A stretch of DNA of 38,053 nt from Bryobacterales bacterium (GCA_020852175.1 JADZBH010000021.1:1-38053); one strand, 5' to 3'. Shown: positions 24,760-33,113, counted from the first letter of the stretch. Numbers and translations: made by a program. The notes: a model not told the origin generated them from the letters alone.

Positions 24760-26261
24760 TGGTAGTCCCGTTTCGAACCGCGTCTGCGCGGCTCCTCGCC
24801 GGTCTCACGCTCGCGTCCCGCCGCCGTTTCCCGGCGCTTTGCGTCGGAGGCAAACACGCGGTCCTCGCTGCGGCTGATGCGCCGGTGCGCGTACAAACCT
24901 TCCAGGACAAACTCCGCCGCCGCCGCGCGTTCGGCCGCAGCCGCTCCAGGGCCGATCCCCAGGGCGCCCGTTTTCTCCATCAATCCTTGAATCGAAGCCA
25001 GTTCCTTAGTGAGCGCCTTGGCCGGCGCGGTCTCGTCCAATTGGAGCGAGCCCCCCAGGTCGAACCATTGGACGATCTGTTTGAAATCGACGCCATCGTA
25101 ATAGTGCGTGAACACGCGGCCCACCGCGCCGCGGATCAACTCGAGCGCCACGGTTTCGCCGCCCTTCAACTCGCCTTCGTACTCCAACTCAATCTTGCCC
25201 GTCATCGAGGGCATGGCCGCGAACACGTCCACGATGCGCGCCGCGGTCTCTTTTTCGCCCGCGCGCAGGGCGCGGCGTTCGGCGTTGGACACGGCGTTCT
25301 CCAGCACCGTGATGGGCAGCCGTTGCGACACGCCGGAGCGCTTGTCGATCTTCTTGTCCTCGCGCGCCAGGAAGGCGATGGACTCGACCACCTCGCGCAC
25401 GAAGACGGGCACCACCACCTCGACCGCCTTGTCGCGCCGCGTCCAGGCCTCCTGTTCCGTGATGGCCATGCCCTGCTGGACGGTGGCGGGATAGTGCGTG
25501 CGAATCTCGCTGCCGATGCGGTCTTTCAGGGGCGTGATGATCTTGCCGCGCGCCGTGTAGTCCTCCGGGTTGGCGGTGAAGGCCAGCATCACATCCAGCG
25601 CCAGGCGCACCGGATAGCCTTTGATCTGCACGTCGCCTTCCTGCATGATGTTGAACAGGCCCACCTGGATCTTGCCCGCCAGGTCCGGCAGTTCGTTGAT
25701 GGCGAAGATTCCGCGGTTGGCGCGGGGCAGCAAGCCGTAGTGCATCGTCAGTTCGTCGCCGATGTTGTGGCCCTGCCGCGCCGCCTTGATGGGGTCGATG
25801 TCGCCGATCATGTCGGCGATGGTCACATCGGGCGTGGCCAGTTTTTCCACGTACCGCTGATCGCGCCCGAGCCAGTCCACCGGCGTGTCGTCGCCCATTT
25901 CGGCGATCATTAGCTTGGCCTGGCGGGACAGCGGCTGGTAGGGATTGTCGCGCGTCTCCGTTCCGGCCACAAACGGCACGGCATCGTCGAGCAGCGAGGT
26001 CAACATGCGGATCAGACGCGTCTTGGCCTGCCCGCGCAGCCCGAGCAGAATGAAGTTGTGACGCGAGAGAATGGCGTTCACGATCTGTGGCGCCACCGTG
26101 TCATCGTAGCCCACGATGCCGGGAAACAGTTCGCCGCCCGACTTCAGACGGGCCATCAGGTTCGTCCGCAACTCATCCTTCACCGTGCGCCGGCCCAGTT
26201 TGGCCTCGGAAAAACCGCTGCGGCGCAGTGCGCCTAACGTGTGAGGAAGATCAGGCCGCAT
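24756..26261 (-). CDS. AAA+ ATPase with variant Walker motifs (MoxR/BchI-like)
   Basis: A 501-aa ATPase. The Walker A region reads LLGLRGQAKTR (Lys80, Thr81), with Ala in place of the last Gly of the P-loop. The Walker B region reads IFAINELPDL, with Asn where Asp usually binds magnesium. Further family features are DVTIADMIGDIDP, VGLFNIMQEGDVQIKGYP and MLAFTANPEDYTARGKIITP. These resemble magnesium-chelatase subunit I and MoxR. If the two changes are family-wide it may hydrolyse ATP slowly or only bind it. It forms a translationally coupled pair with the VWA gene. ATG 26261 is 28 nt downstream of doxX. Confidence 0.85.
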   Translation of the reverse strand: MRPDLPHTLGALRRSGFSEAKLGRRTVKDELRTNLMARLKSGGELFPGIVGYDDTVAPQIVNAILSRHNFILLGLRGQAKTRLIRMLTSLLDDAVPFVAGTETRDNPYQPLSRQAKLMIAEMGDDTPVDWLGRDQRYVEKLATPDVTIADMIGDIDPIKAARQGHNIGDELTMHYGLLPRANRGIFAINELPDLAGKIQVGLFNIMQEGDVQIKGYPVRLALDVMLAFTANPEDYTARGKIITPLKDRIGSEIRTHYPATVQQGMAITEQEAWTRRDKAVEVVVPVFVREVVESIAFLAREDKKIDKRSGVSQRLPITVLENAVSNAERRALRAGEKETAARIVDVFAAMPSMTGKIELEYEGELKGGETVALELIRGAVGRVFTHYYDGVDFKQIVQWFDLGGSLQLDETAPAKALTKELASIQGLMEKTGALGIGPGAAAAERAAAAEFVLEGLYAHRRISRSEDRVFASDAKRRETAAGRERETGEEPRRRGSKRDYQ

Positions 26262-26289
26262 TCTGCCACCACCCTATCATGCCCGCGCC

Positions 26290-26694
26290 TCAGCCCTTTC
26301 CGCGTAGCGCGTCCACGCTCCACGGTCCGCCGCCCGCGGCCGAAAAATACAACCACAGAAAGCTGAACAAGGCTGCGTCAAGACCGCCGTTCACCATGGG
26401 CCAGAATCCGTTCGGCGCGTGATACTGGAAGTAAGCCACGGCCATCATGCCCGACATCAGAAACGCCGCCGGCCGCGTCCACAGGCCCGCCAGCAGCAGC
26501 GCGCCGCACACCACCTCCAGCACGCCGCCGATGCCGGCTTGCGACCACAGCGGCGCCGTGCCTCCGTCGGGCGGCATCCCCATGGGAAAGGCGAACGTCT
26601 TCACCGTGCCCGCCTGTATGAAGAGAAATGCCGCTATGATTCGCAGCAGACTCTGAAAGCGCGGCGCCCACGCCGCGTACCCGGCAACCGTCAT
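26290..26694 (-). CDS. DoxX-family membrane protein
   Basis: 134 aa with four membrane helices: RIIAAFLFIQAGTVKTFAF, IGGVLEVVCGALLLAGL, AAFLMSGMMAVAYF and AALFSFLWLYFSAA. The pattern LLRIIAAFLFIQAGTVK and GG..E...G.LLL.GL is that of the DoxX family, whose members are small inner-membrane proteins linked to redox or oxidative-stress systems. ATG 26694 follows CTGGGGGT; an in-frame upstream ATG at 26736 is less likely. It stands between VOC and ATPase genes on the same strand. Confidence 0.85.
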   Translation of the reverse strand: MTVAGYAAWAPRFQSLLRIIAAFLFIQAGTVKTFAFPMGMPPDGGTAPLWSQAGIGGVLEVVCGALLLAGLWTRPAAFLMSGMMAVAYFQYHAPNGFWPMVNGGLDAALFSFLWLYFSAAGGGPWSVDALRGKG

Positions 26695-26768
26695 AGTGGA
26701 CCCCCAGGAACTCCGGATTCTCCAACCTGTGCGCAAGGGGGCGGCGCGCGGCCGCCCCGCGCTGGCGA

Positions 26769-27176
26769 TTACTTCGGCAATTCGTAGTTCAGCATCCAGT
26801 GGACGCCGAATCTGTCCTTCAACATGCCGAAATAGGCGCCCCAGAACTGGTCGCCTAACGGCATCGTCACGGTTCCGCCTTCACTCAGCGCCGCGAACAG
26901 CGCGTTGGTTTCTTCCTTGCTGTCCGGATGGATCGAGATGGAGAAGTTATTCCCCTGCTCGAAAGGCATGCCCGGCATCGTATCCGACGCCATGATCGCC
27001 ACAGTGCCCTTGGTGACGTTGGCGTGCAGCGTGCGGTTTTCCGCGCCCGGAGGCGCGCCACCCGGAATCTCAGTGAACGGAAACGATTCCAACTTGCCGC
27101 CCAGGCACTTGGCATAGAAGGTCATCGCTTCGAGGCAATTGCCGTCGAAGTTCAAATACACATTCGCCGATTTCAT
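26769..27176 (-). CDS. VOC-superfamily protein (PhnB-like glyoxalase fold)
   Basis: A 135-aa protein with the paired beta-alpha-beta-beta-beta modules of the vicinal-oxygen-chelate fold, close in style to PhnB (COG2764). It begins NVYLNFDGNCLEAMTFYAKC and ends DQFWGAYFGMLKDRFGVHWM. Many members bind a metal, but the usual first ligand His is not evident here (Asn/Asp-rich start), so catalysis is unproven. ATG 27176 follows GGGAGA. It may be cotranscribed with the DoxX and DUF72 genes. Confidence 0.85.
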   Translation of the reverse strand: MKSANVYLNFDGNCLEAMTFYAKCLGGKLESFPFTEIPGGAPPGAENRTLHANVTKGTVAIMASDTMPGMPFEQGNNFSISIHPDSKEETNALFAALSEGGTVTMPLGDQFWGAYFGMLKDRFGVHWMLNYELPK

Positions 27177-27233
27177 TGTTGTCTCCCAGTGTGAGGATTG
27201 CCCAACCATCCCGGCGCGAGACATGGCGCCGCC

Positions 27234-28190
27234 CTAATCGTCCACACCCAGTATCGCGCCAATCGTCGCCGGAGCGTTCCCTTCCAGCCGGTTATTTACA
27301 AACACAAATGCGGCCGAGGGGCCGGATTGTGCGCCGTTCACGATGGCGCGCAACGCCTGCCGTGCCTCCGGCAGAACCTCCTGCACGCGGTCGTAGGGCT
27401 GGAACCTGCGCACGGCGTCCTCATAGCCGCGGCCGGGACGCAGCAGCGCCCGCGTCACGGTGAAGTCCGCCGTTCGCGAACCGGGGAAGGCCGCCTGCGC
27501 GCCCAGTTCCGGCATTCGGGTCCACGAGCTATAGACGTGGGCCACGCCGTGCCGCCGCAGACAGGCCAGGTATCCGGCTTCCAGATATTCGGCGTTCCGG
27601 ATCTCCACCGCGTACCGCCACTGGCGGGGCAGGGAAGCGAGAAACGGGTCCAAACGTTCCAGGAACGCATCCACGCCTCCGAATTGCGCCTTCGAGAACG
27701 TGCCAAACTCGAACATCAACACGCCCACGCGCTCACGGTACGGCTCGAGCGCGCGCGTGAAGGCCGCCTCGAATAACCCGGCGTCCAGGAAGCGCTCGTT
27801 CTCCGCGCCCGCCCTCTGCCCATACCGCGCATGCCCGGGCCAGGTCTTCACGGTGATGTGCTCGGGTACCTTGAAACCGAATCTCAGGCTCGCCGGCGAT
27901 CCCAGAAACAGCTTCGCCCAGTATTCCGGCGACGGGAACTGGTAAAACGCGAAGTCTCCGCAAACCACCGGAAATGTTTCGGCGTACTCGGCCAGGCAGT
28001 GTTCCTCGAACTTCTTTTGCGAGAACCTGCCGCGCGTTTGATACCGCTCCGGTGAATAGATCGTTCCCAGCCAGCCCGGATATTTCCATGAACTCGTGCC
28101 GATCCACACGTTCTGGCCAGCCAGTTCCCGCAACCGCGCCGCCAGCCGGTGGCGCCACTCCGGGGCCTCCTCGAACAATCCGGGTTGCAT
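27234..28190 (-). CDS. DUF72 family protein
   Basis: 318 aa from ATG 28190, which has GGGAGGA with 9-nt spacing; TTG 28214 and ATG 28208 in frame are less good. The DUF72 opening VWIGTSSWKYPGWLGTIY is followed by SLRFGFKVPEHITVKTWPGH and FVFVNNRLEGNAPATI, typical of this TIM-barrel-like family (YecE). No reaction is established for the family. It is divergent from lexA, 54 bp apart. Confidence 0.9.
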   Translation of the reverse strand: MQPGLFEEAPEWRHRLAARLRELAGQNVWIGTSSWKYPGWLGTIYSPERYQTRGRFSQKKFEEHCLAEYAETFPVVCGDFAFYQFPSPEYWAKLFLGSPASLRFGFKVPEHITVKTWPGHARYGQRAGAENERFLDAGLFEAAFTRALEPYRERVGVLMFEFGTFSKAQFGGVDAFLERLDPFLASLPRQWRYAVEIRNAEYLEAGYLACLRRHGVAHVYSSWTRMPELGAQAAFPGSRTADFTVTRALLRPGRGYEDAVRRFQPYDRVQEVLPEARQALRAIVNGAQSGPSAAFVFVNNRLEGNAPATIGAILGVDD

Positions 28191-28195
28191 GGCGC

Positions 28196-28238
28196 GCGTT
28201 CCTCCCATTGACAAGCGTTCCCACCGGTGTGAAAGACT
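28196..28238 (+). promoter_or_regulatory. lexA promoter region with direct repeat
   Basis: A perfect TTGACA (28208-28213) lies between two GCGTTCC copies (28196-28202 and 28215-28221, 19 bp apart). The -10 is unclear; AAGACT (28233-28238) would leave 6 nt to GTG 28245 but needs a 19-nt spacer. The repeats sit where an autorepressor such as LexA would act, yet they do not match the Escherichia coli or Bacillus SOS box. Confidence 0.4.
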
Positions 28239-28244
28239 CTATTC

Positions 28245-28853
28245 GTGACGCTGACCCGGCGCCAGCGGGAAATCTACGACTACATACTCACCTTCCGCCG
28301 CGATCACGGCTGCTCGCCCTCCATTCCCGAGCTTCAGAAAGCGTTCGCCATCCGGAGCCCCAACGGCGTAGCCGGACACCTGAACGCCCTGATCGCCAAA
28401 GGCATGCTGCGCCGAGCCCAGCGCGGTTCGCGCAACATCGATCCGGCCGCGCCGTCCCAGCCCGTTTATACGCTGCCCCTGTCCGGTTCCATCGCCGCCG
28501 GCATGCCGGAGACGATCTCCGGCGCCTTCGCCGAAGGCGCGTGCAGAGCCGACGCCGCCCTGCTCGGCTTCGTGCCGAAGCCCGGCTGCTTTGCTCTTCG
28601 CGTGCGCGGCGGCTCCATGAACGGCTCTGGCATCCTCGACGGCGATACCGTCATAGTGGAGCCGGATGTCCCGCCGCGAGAGAACCAGATTGTCGTGGCC
28701 TTGATCGATGGAGAAAGCGCGCTGAAACGGCTGGTGCGCGTGGAAGACCGGTACTTTCTCAAGGCCGGCAATCCCGCCTATCCGGAACTCCACCCGCTTG
28801 AGGGCCTTGTGATTCAGGGTGTCGTACGCACCGTGATCCGGCACATCGAGTAA
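28245..28853 (+). CDS. lexA: LexA SOS repressor / S24 autoprotease
   Basis: A 202-aa LexA. The winged helix at 1-65 includes SIPELQKAFAIRSPNGVAGH and LIAKGMLRR. The cleavage site is Ala85-Gly86 in GSIAAGMPE, and the catalytic pair is Ser124 (RGGSMNGSG) and Lys161 (SALKRLVR), very close to Escherichia coli numbering. It should repress DNA-damage genes and cut itself when RecA filaments form. The start is GTG 28245; no Shine-Dalgarno site precedes it. No other SOS gene sits beside it. Its own box is unknown; a GCGTTCC direct repeat flanks the -35 element. Confidence 0.93.
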   Translation: MTLTRRQREIYDYILTFRRDHGCSPSIPELQKAFAIRSPNGVAGHLNALIAKGMLRRAQRGSRNIDPAAPSQPVYTLPLSGSIAAGMPETISGAFAEGACRADAALLGFVPKPGCFALRVRGGSMNGSGILDGDTVIVEPDVPPRENQIVVALIDGESALKRLVRVEDRYFLKAGNPAYPELHPLEGLVIQGVVRTVIRHIE

Positions 28854-28887
28854 GCCGGAACGGGAGCGGGAAGCCACGGCGCCGTCC

Positions 28888-30771
28888 TCACCAGGCCTGT
28901 GAATTGCGATAGCCGAACGGGTCAGCGCCCGCCTCCATCACGTTGTTCAACTGGAGGCGAATCATTGTCGGCGCCGCACCCGAACTCCATTTCGAGCGCA
29001 ACTGTACCTTGTGCCCGCGCGCGGCAAGTTCCCGCGCGATCACCGGCGAAATGCGGTCGTCCAGCAGCAAATCGCCCGGATACATCGCGTGATTGTCGAA
29101 GCTCGACACATAGTGCCTCGTTTGCAGCCGGGACGCCTCGACGGCCGACTGGGCGTCCATGCCGAACTCCACAACGTCCAGCAGCAGTTGGACCAGGGCC
29201 TGGTCCTGGTTGTCGCCGCCGGGAGTGGACAACGCCAGATAGGGCTTGTCGTTGCGCAGCACGAGCGCCGGCGACAACGTGATGCGCGGCCGCTTGCCCG
29301 GCGCCAGTTCGTTTGGATGCCCGGGCACGAGATAGAAGCTCTGGGCGCGGTTGGAGATCGCGATCCCCGTGGCGCCCGCGACGATGGTCGGCAGCGAGGC
29401 GCCTGAGGGCGTCGCCGAAAACATGATGCCGTCCTTGTCCATCGCATTCACGCACGTGGTGTCGCGCGAAACCAGCCATTCGTCCAGGCGCACGCGCGCC
29501 GACTCGCTTTCGCTCGGATGCCGGGCGGGCCTGCCGTCCACCTGTCCCGGCCGGAACTCGATCGAGGCCTTGCCGTCAATTAACTTTCGCCGTTCGGCCG
29601 CGTACTCTTTGGACAACAACCGCGCGGCCGGCACGCTGGCGAACTTCGGATCGCCATAGTATGTGTCGCGATCGGCCAGGGCCAGTTTGTAGGCTTCGGC
29701 CACCGTGTGAATGTAATCGGTGGAGTTCAACCGCATCGAACGCAGATCGATGGCTTCCAAAATGTTGAGCATCTGGATCATCACAGGCCCCTGGCTCCAG
29801 AAGCCCGGTTTGTACACCTTCAGGCCCTTGTAGGTTCCCGTCACCGGCTCTTCCAGTTGCAGCCGGAATGCCGCCATATCCTCATACCGCAGCAGCCCGC
29901 CGTTGGCCTTCATGAAGGAGTCGATCTGGCGCGCCGGTTCGCCGCGATAAAAATAGTCGCGCACCGCGTCAATGGCCAGTTCGCGCTTCTGCCCCGCCGC
30001 CCTGGCCTTTTTCTCGGCCTCGATCATCGCGCGCATCGTCCTTGCCAGGTCCGGCTGGCGGAACACCTCACCGATCACTGGCCGTTTGCCGTTGGGCATG
30101 AACACGCTCATCGCGTCAGGCCAGAGCTCGAAGAAGCGGCGCGAATAGGAGATCGATCCGGCGCGCATCTCGTCCAGGGGCATGCCGTCGGCCAGTTCCA
30201 CGGCGGGCGCCATCGTTTCGGCCGCGCTTTTGGTGCCGAACTCGCGCAGAGCCAAAAGTTGCGCGTCCACCGCGCCCGGCACCACGGCCGCCATCACGCC
30301 AGCCACCGGCACCATGGCGCGCAGTCCGTTCGGCTCCAGGTCCATCACCTCGCCCATGCGCAGGCGACGGCCGCGGAAAAAGTCCGCCGTGGCCGCCTTG
30401 GGCATCGTGCCGATGCCCGCGATGGACACTACGCGGCCGTCCTTGGCGCGGATCAGAATCGGCGCTTCGCCGCCGAAGCCGAAGTGAGAAAACTCGGTTA
30501 CCATCGCGGCGAACATCGCCGCCACGCCCGCGTCCACGGCATTGCCTCCGGCGTGCAGCATCCGCATGCCCGCTTCGACGCTGGCCTCGGTGCCTCCGGC
30601 CACGGCCCCGCGCACGCCGCGGGAGGGGTGCCGCGCGGGCCGTTCCCACATCATCTTCTGTTGCACCACGGGGGGTGCGGGTGCGGCCGTCTGCGCCCAT
30701 GCGGCCGCGGTGGCTGACAGAGCCGCCACGGTCCAAACCATCCGGGAAACCCATGCGCGGTCGCGCTTCAT
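28888..30771 (-). CDS. ggt: Gamma-glutamyltransferase (second paralogue), secreted
   Basis: 627 aa from ATG 30771; ATG 30780 is also in frame, but TATAAT (30784-30779) overlaps it and ends 7 nt before 30771, which favours the internal start on a leaderless mRNA. The signal peptide is MVWTVAALSATAAAWAQ. It has HAGGNAVDAGVAAMFA and FGFGGEAPIL. Cleavage should precede the first Thr of SRDTTCVNAMDKDG (Thr438 counted from ATG 30771). The loop STPGGDNQDQ is the same as in the 1473-3260 paralogue, and the two align along their length. It is divergent from a zinc-ribbon gene through a shared symmetrical -10 element. Confidence 0.93.
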   Translation of the reverse strand: MKRDRAWVSRMVWTVAALSATAAAWAQTAAPAPPVVQQKMMWERPARHPSRGVRGAVAGGTEASVEAGMRMLHAGGNAVDAGVAAMFAAMVTEFSHFGFGGEAPILIRAKDGRVVSIAGIGTMPKAATADFFRGRRLRMGEVMDLEPNGLRAMVPVAGVMAAVVPGAVDAQLLALREFGTKSAAETMAPAVELADGMPLDEMRAGSISYSRRFFELWPDAMSVFMPNGKRPVIGEVFRQPDLARTMRAMIEAEKKARAAGQKRELAIDAVRDYFYRGEPARQIDSFMKANGGLLRYEDMAAFRLQLEEPVTGTYKGLKVYKPGFWSQGPVMIQMLNILEAIDLRSMRLNSTDYIHTVAEAYKLALADRDTYYGDPKFASVPAARLLSKEYAAERRKLIDGKASIEFRPGQVDGRPARHPSESESARVRLDEWLVSRDTTCVNAMDKDGIMFSATPSGASLPTIVAGATGIAISNRAQSFYLVPGHPNELAPGKRPRITLSPALVLRNDKPYLALSTPGGDNQDQALVQLLLDVVEFGMDAQSAVEASRLQTRHYVSSFDNHAMYPGDLLLDDRISPVIARELAARGHKVQLRSKWSSGAAPTMIRLQLNNVMEAGADPFGYRNSQAW

Positions 30772-30778
30772 AGTGGTC

Positions 30779-30786
30779 ATTATAAT
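30779..30786. promoter_or_regulatory. Symmetrical -10 element for two divergent genes
   Basis: ATTATAAT reads TATAAT on the plus strand at 30781-30786 and TATAAT on the minus strand at 30784-30779. On the minus strand 7 nt separate it from ATG 30771 of ggt. On the plus strand 14 nt separate it from ATG 30801 of the zinc-ribbon gene. Both -35 regions are poor matches. One AT-rich octamer may thus start transcription both ways. Confidence 0.6.
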
Positions 30787-30800
30787 TGTCTGTGAACCCG

Positions 30801-30965
30801 ATGAAACCGGAACCGGCTCTCCCCGGCCCGCCGCGGCCCTCCGACCCGAGCGAGCAGGAACCCATGCTCTACTGCCCGTCGTGCAATGCCAGGCTCGCCG
30901 AACTGAAGTGCAAACTCATCTGCCAGCGCTGCGGTTACTACATGAGTTGCGCCGACTACTACTAA
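30801..30965 (+). CDS. Small zinc-ribbon protein, 54 aa
   Basis: The frame runs from ATG 30801 to TAA 30965. After a Pro-rich start it has a rubredoxin-like zinc ribbon: Cys25-x-x-Cys28 (LYCPSCN) and Cys41-x-x-Cys44 (LICQRCGYYM), with extra Cys37 and Cys50 before the end ADYY. Four Cys in two CxxC pairs should bind one zinc. The CGYYMSCADYY ending resembles short zinc-ribbon proteins I associate with Acidobacteria, for which no function is known. It probably shares its promoter with ggt; DinB follows 16 nt after the stop on the same strand. Confidence 0.75.
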   Translation: MKPEPALPGPPRPSDPSEQEPMLYCPSCNARLAELKCKLICQRCGYYMSCADYY

Positions 30966-30981
30966 CAGACGCGACATTGCC

Positions 30982-31493
30982 ATGCCTGTCACCTCCGATC
31001 CCGTGCTTCGTTCCGAAATCGACGCGCTCATCGAGCGTTTCCGTGTTGGCGCCGAAAGAACCGCCGCCGTCACCGCCGGCGCCAGCACCGCCGAAGCGGA
31101 CTTCACGCCCTCCCCCGGCGTCTGGTGCATTCGCACGCTCGTCTGCCACCTGTCGGATTCCGAACTCGTTGGCGCGCATCGCTTCCGGCTCGTTATCGCC
31201 GAGGACGAGCCCATGCTCACCGCCTACGATCAGAATGCCTGGAGCCTCCGGCTGAACTACGGCGGGCGCAGGCTCTCCGAGGCCCTGGACAACTTCCGCA
31301 CTCTGCGCGCGCTGAACTTCGATCTGCTGCGCGGCCTCCCCCCGGCAACCTTTGCCCGCAAGGCCGCCATGCCGAGCGCGGCCCGGTGTCGCTGCTGGAC
31401 CTGCTGCGCACCTACACCGAACACGCCGAGGGCCACGCCCGCCAGATCCAGTCCGCCCGTGAGAAGTACCGCGAATCCCGCAAAGGCTCCTGA
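30982..31493 (+). pseudogene. DinB-like four-helix protein, frameshifted
   Basis: The first 130 codons from ATG 30982 read as a DinB/YfiT-type four-helix bundle: IDALIERFRVGAERTAAV, VWCIRTLVCHLSDSELVGAH with a metal-site His, and LDNFRTLRALNFDLLRGLPP. The expected third part (ERGPVSLLDLLRTYTEHAEG, then HARQI) is present but in another frame and ends at TGA 31493. A one-base loss near 31362-31370, between FARKA and HAERG, would join them. The DNA therefore holds a full-length gene of about 170 codons with one frameshift: a recent pseudogene or a sequencing error. The unshifted frame runs on to 31791 over the next gene, which is not credible. Confidence 0.75.
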
Positions 31494-31544
31494 CAGGCCC
31501 CTCGCGTCCGCCCGCCGCGTGGATTCGATACAATCACGCGACGC

Positions 31545-33113
31545 ATGTTCGTTCCCCTCACCCCTCTGCGCTTTCTCCATCGCGCGATGGACCTGTTCGG
31601 TTCCCGCACGGGCGTCGTCTCTGGCGGACGCTCGTTCACCTACGCCGAATTCGGCGGCCGCGCCGAGCGCCTGGCCTCCGCGCTGGAATCCCTGGGCGTC
31701 TCGCCGGGCGACCGTGTGGCCTACATCAGCTTCAACAATAATGCGCTGCTGGAAGGCTACTACGGAGTCATTCAGGCGCACGCCATTGTGATGCCGCTGA
31801 ATGTCCGCCTCTCGCAAATGGAGATGACGAACATTCTGAACCACGCCGGGGCGGGCGTGGTGTTTTATGAAAACGACTTCGCCCCTCTGGTGGAAGCCCT
31901 CAAACCCGCCTGCGGCTCCGTGCGCCACTGGATCTCCATCGACGACGAATATGAAGCCCTGCTTGCTGGCGCCGCTTCGCGCCGGGCCGACATCCTCGCT
32001 TACGACGAACTTGCCATCGCCGAACTCTTCTATACCTCCGGCAGCACGGGCACGCCCAAGGGCGTCATGCTCAGCCACCGGACGCTGTACCTCCACGCGC
32101 TCGACATCGTCACCGGCTTCCGCGATCTGGACTCGATGGTCGATCTCCATACGATTCCGCTGTTCCACGCCAACGGCTGGGGACGTCCGCAGATGTCCAC
32201 CATGCTCGGCGTGAAACAGGTGATGGTGCGCCGCTTCGAACCGGCGCTCGTGCTGTCGCTGATCGCCGAGCATAAGGCCACGCACATGTGCCTGGTGCCG
32301 ACCATGGCCAATGCCCTGCTGAACCATCCCGGCGTGGAGAGTTGCGAACTGTCCAGCCTGCGGCAGATCACCATCGGCGGCGCGGCTTCCAGCCCCGAAC
32401 TGGTACAGCGCCTGGAGGCCGTGTTTCCCTGCCAGGTGCTCTCCGGCTACGGCCTGACGGAAACCTCGCCCGTCATCACCACCTCGCGTGAAAAGCGGGA
32501 ACTGGTTTACGCCTCGGACGGGGAGCGCTACCGCCGCCAGGCCATGGCCGGTTGGACCGTGCCCGGCGTCGAGATCCGCGTCGCCGATTCGAACCTTGAC
32601 GACGTTCCGCGCGACATGACCTCCGTGGGCGAGGTGATCGTCCGCGGCGACCATGTCATGGATGGCTATTACAAGGAGCCCGCGCAGACCGCCAGCGTCA
32701 TGTCCGGCGCCTGGTTTCACACCGGAGACATGGCCGTGTGGGATACCGAGGGCTTCATCCATATTGTCGACCGCAAGAAGGAGATCATCATTTCCGGGGG
32801 CGAGAACATTAGTTCCATCGAGATTGAAAAGGCCATCTTTGCCCACCCTGCCGTGCTGGAATGCGCCGTCGTGGCCGCGCCCGACGAGAAGTGGGGCGAG
32901 GTGCCCGCCGCCATCGTCGTCCGCAAGCCCGGCGCCGCGCTGGAAGAGGCCGAACTGCTCGCGTTTCTCGGGGAACGGCTGGGCCGGTTCAAACTGCCGC
33001 GCGTCGTGCGCTTTTCCGAGGAGGCGCTGCCGAAGACGGGCACGGGCAAGATTCGCAAGAACATTCTGCGGGAAGCCTTCTGGTCTGGAAAGGCGAAACG
33101 AGTGCAAGGCTGA
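31545..33113 (+). CDS. Acyl-CoA synthetase (AMP-forming)
   Basis: A 522-aa ANL-superfamily ligase that activates a carboxylic acid with ATP and joins it to coenzyme A. Motifs in order: the P-loop YTSGSTGTPKGVMLSHR, the adenine site SGYGLTETSPVITT, the hinge TGDMAVWDTEGFIHIVDRKK, GGENISSIEIEKAIFAHPAV and the catalytic Lys in LPKTGTGKIRKNIL near the C-terminus. The length and TGDMA/DRKKEII style suit medium- or long-chain fatty acyl-CoA ligases, but the substrate is not fixed by sequence. TACAAT (31529-31534) ends 10 nt before ATG 31545. The stop overlaps the start of the next gene (TGATG), so translation is coupled. Confidence 0.93.
   Translation: MFVPLTPLRFLHRAMDLFGSRTGVVSGGRSFTYAEFGGRAERLASALESLGVSPGDRVAYISFNNNALLEGYYGVIQAHAIVMPLNVRLSQMEMTNILNHAGAGVVFYENDFAPLVEALKPACGSVRHWISIDDEYEALLAGAASRRADILAYDELAIAELFYTSGSTGTPKGVMLSHRTLYLHALDIVTGFRDLDSMVDLHTIPLFHANGWGRPQMSTMLGVKQVMVRRFEPALVLSLIAEHKATHMCLVPTMANALLNHPGVESCELSSLRQITIGGAASSPELVQRLEAVFPCQVLSGYGLTETSPVITTSREKRELVYASDGERYRRQAMAGWTVPGVEIRVADSNLDDVPRDMTSVGEVIVRGDHVMDGYYKEPAQTASVMSGAWFHTGDMAVWDTEGFIHIVDRKKEIIISGGENISSIEIEKAIFAHPAVLECAVVAAPDEKWGEVPAAIVVRKPGAALEEAELLAFLGERLGRFKLPRVVRFSEEALPKTGTGKIRKNILREAFWSGKAKRVQG

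Noticed and set aside
29707..30717. 336-codon plus-strand open frame
   Set aside because: It is antisense to the second gamma-glutamyltransferase, with His/Arg/Gln-rich shadow composition.
31257..33107. 616-codon minus-strand open frame
   Set aside because: It is the reverse-strand shadow of the acyl-CoA synthetase and DinB-like genes; high GC keeps the opposite frame open. The His/Gly/Ala/Arg-rich translation has no family pattern.
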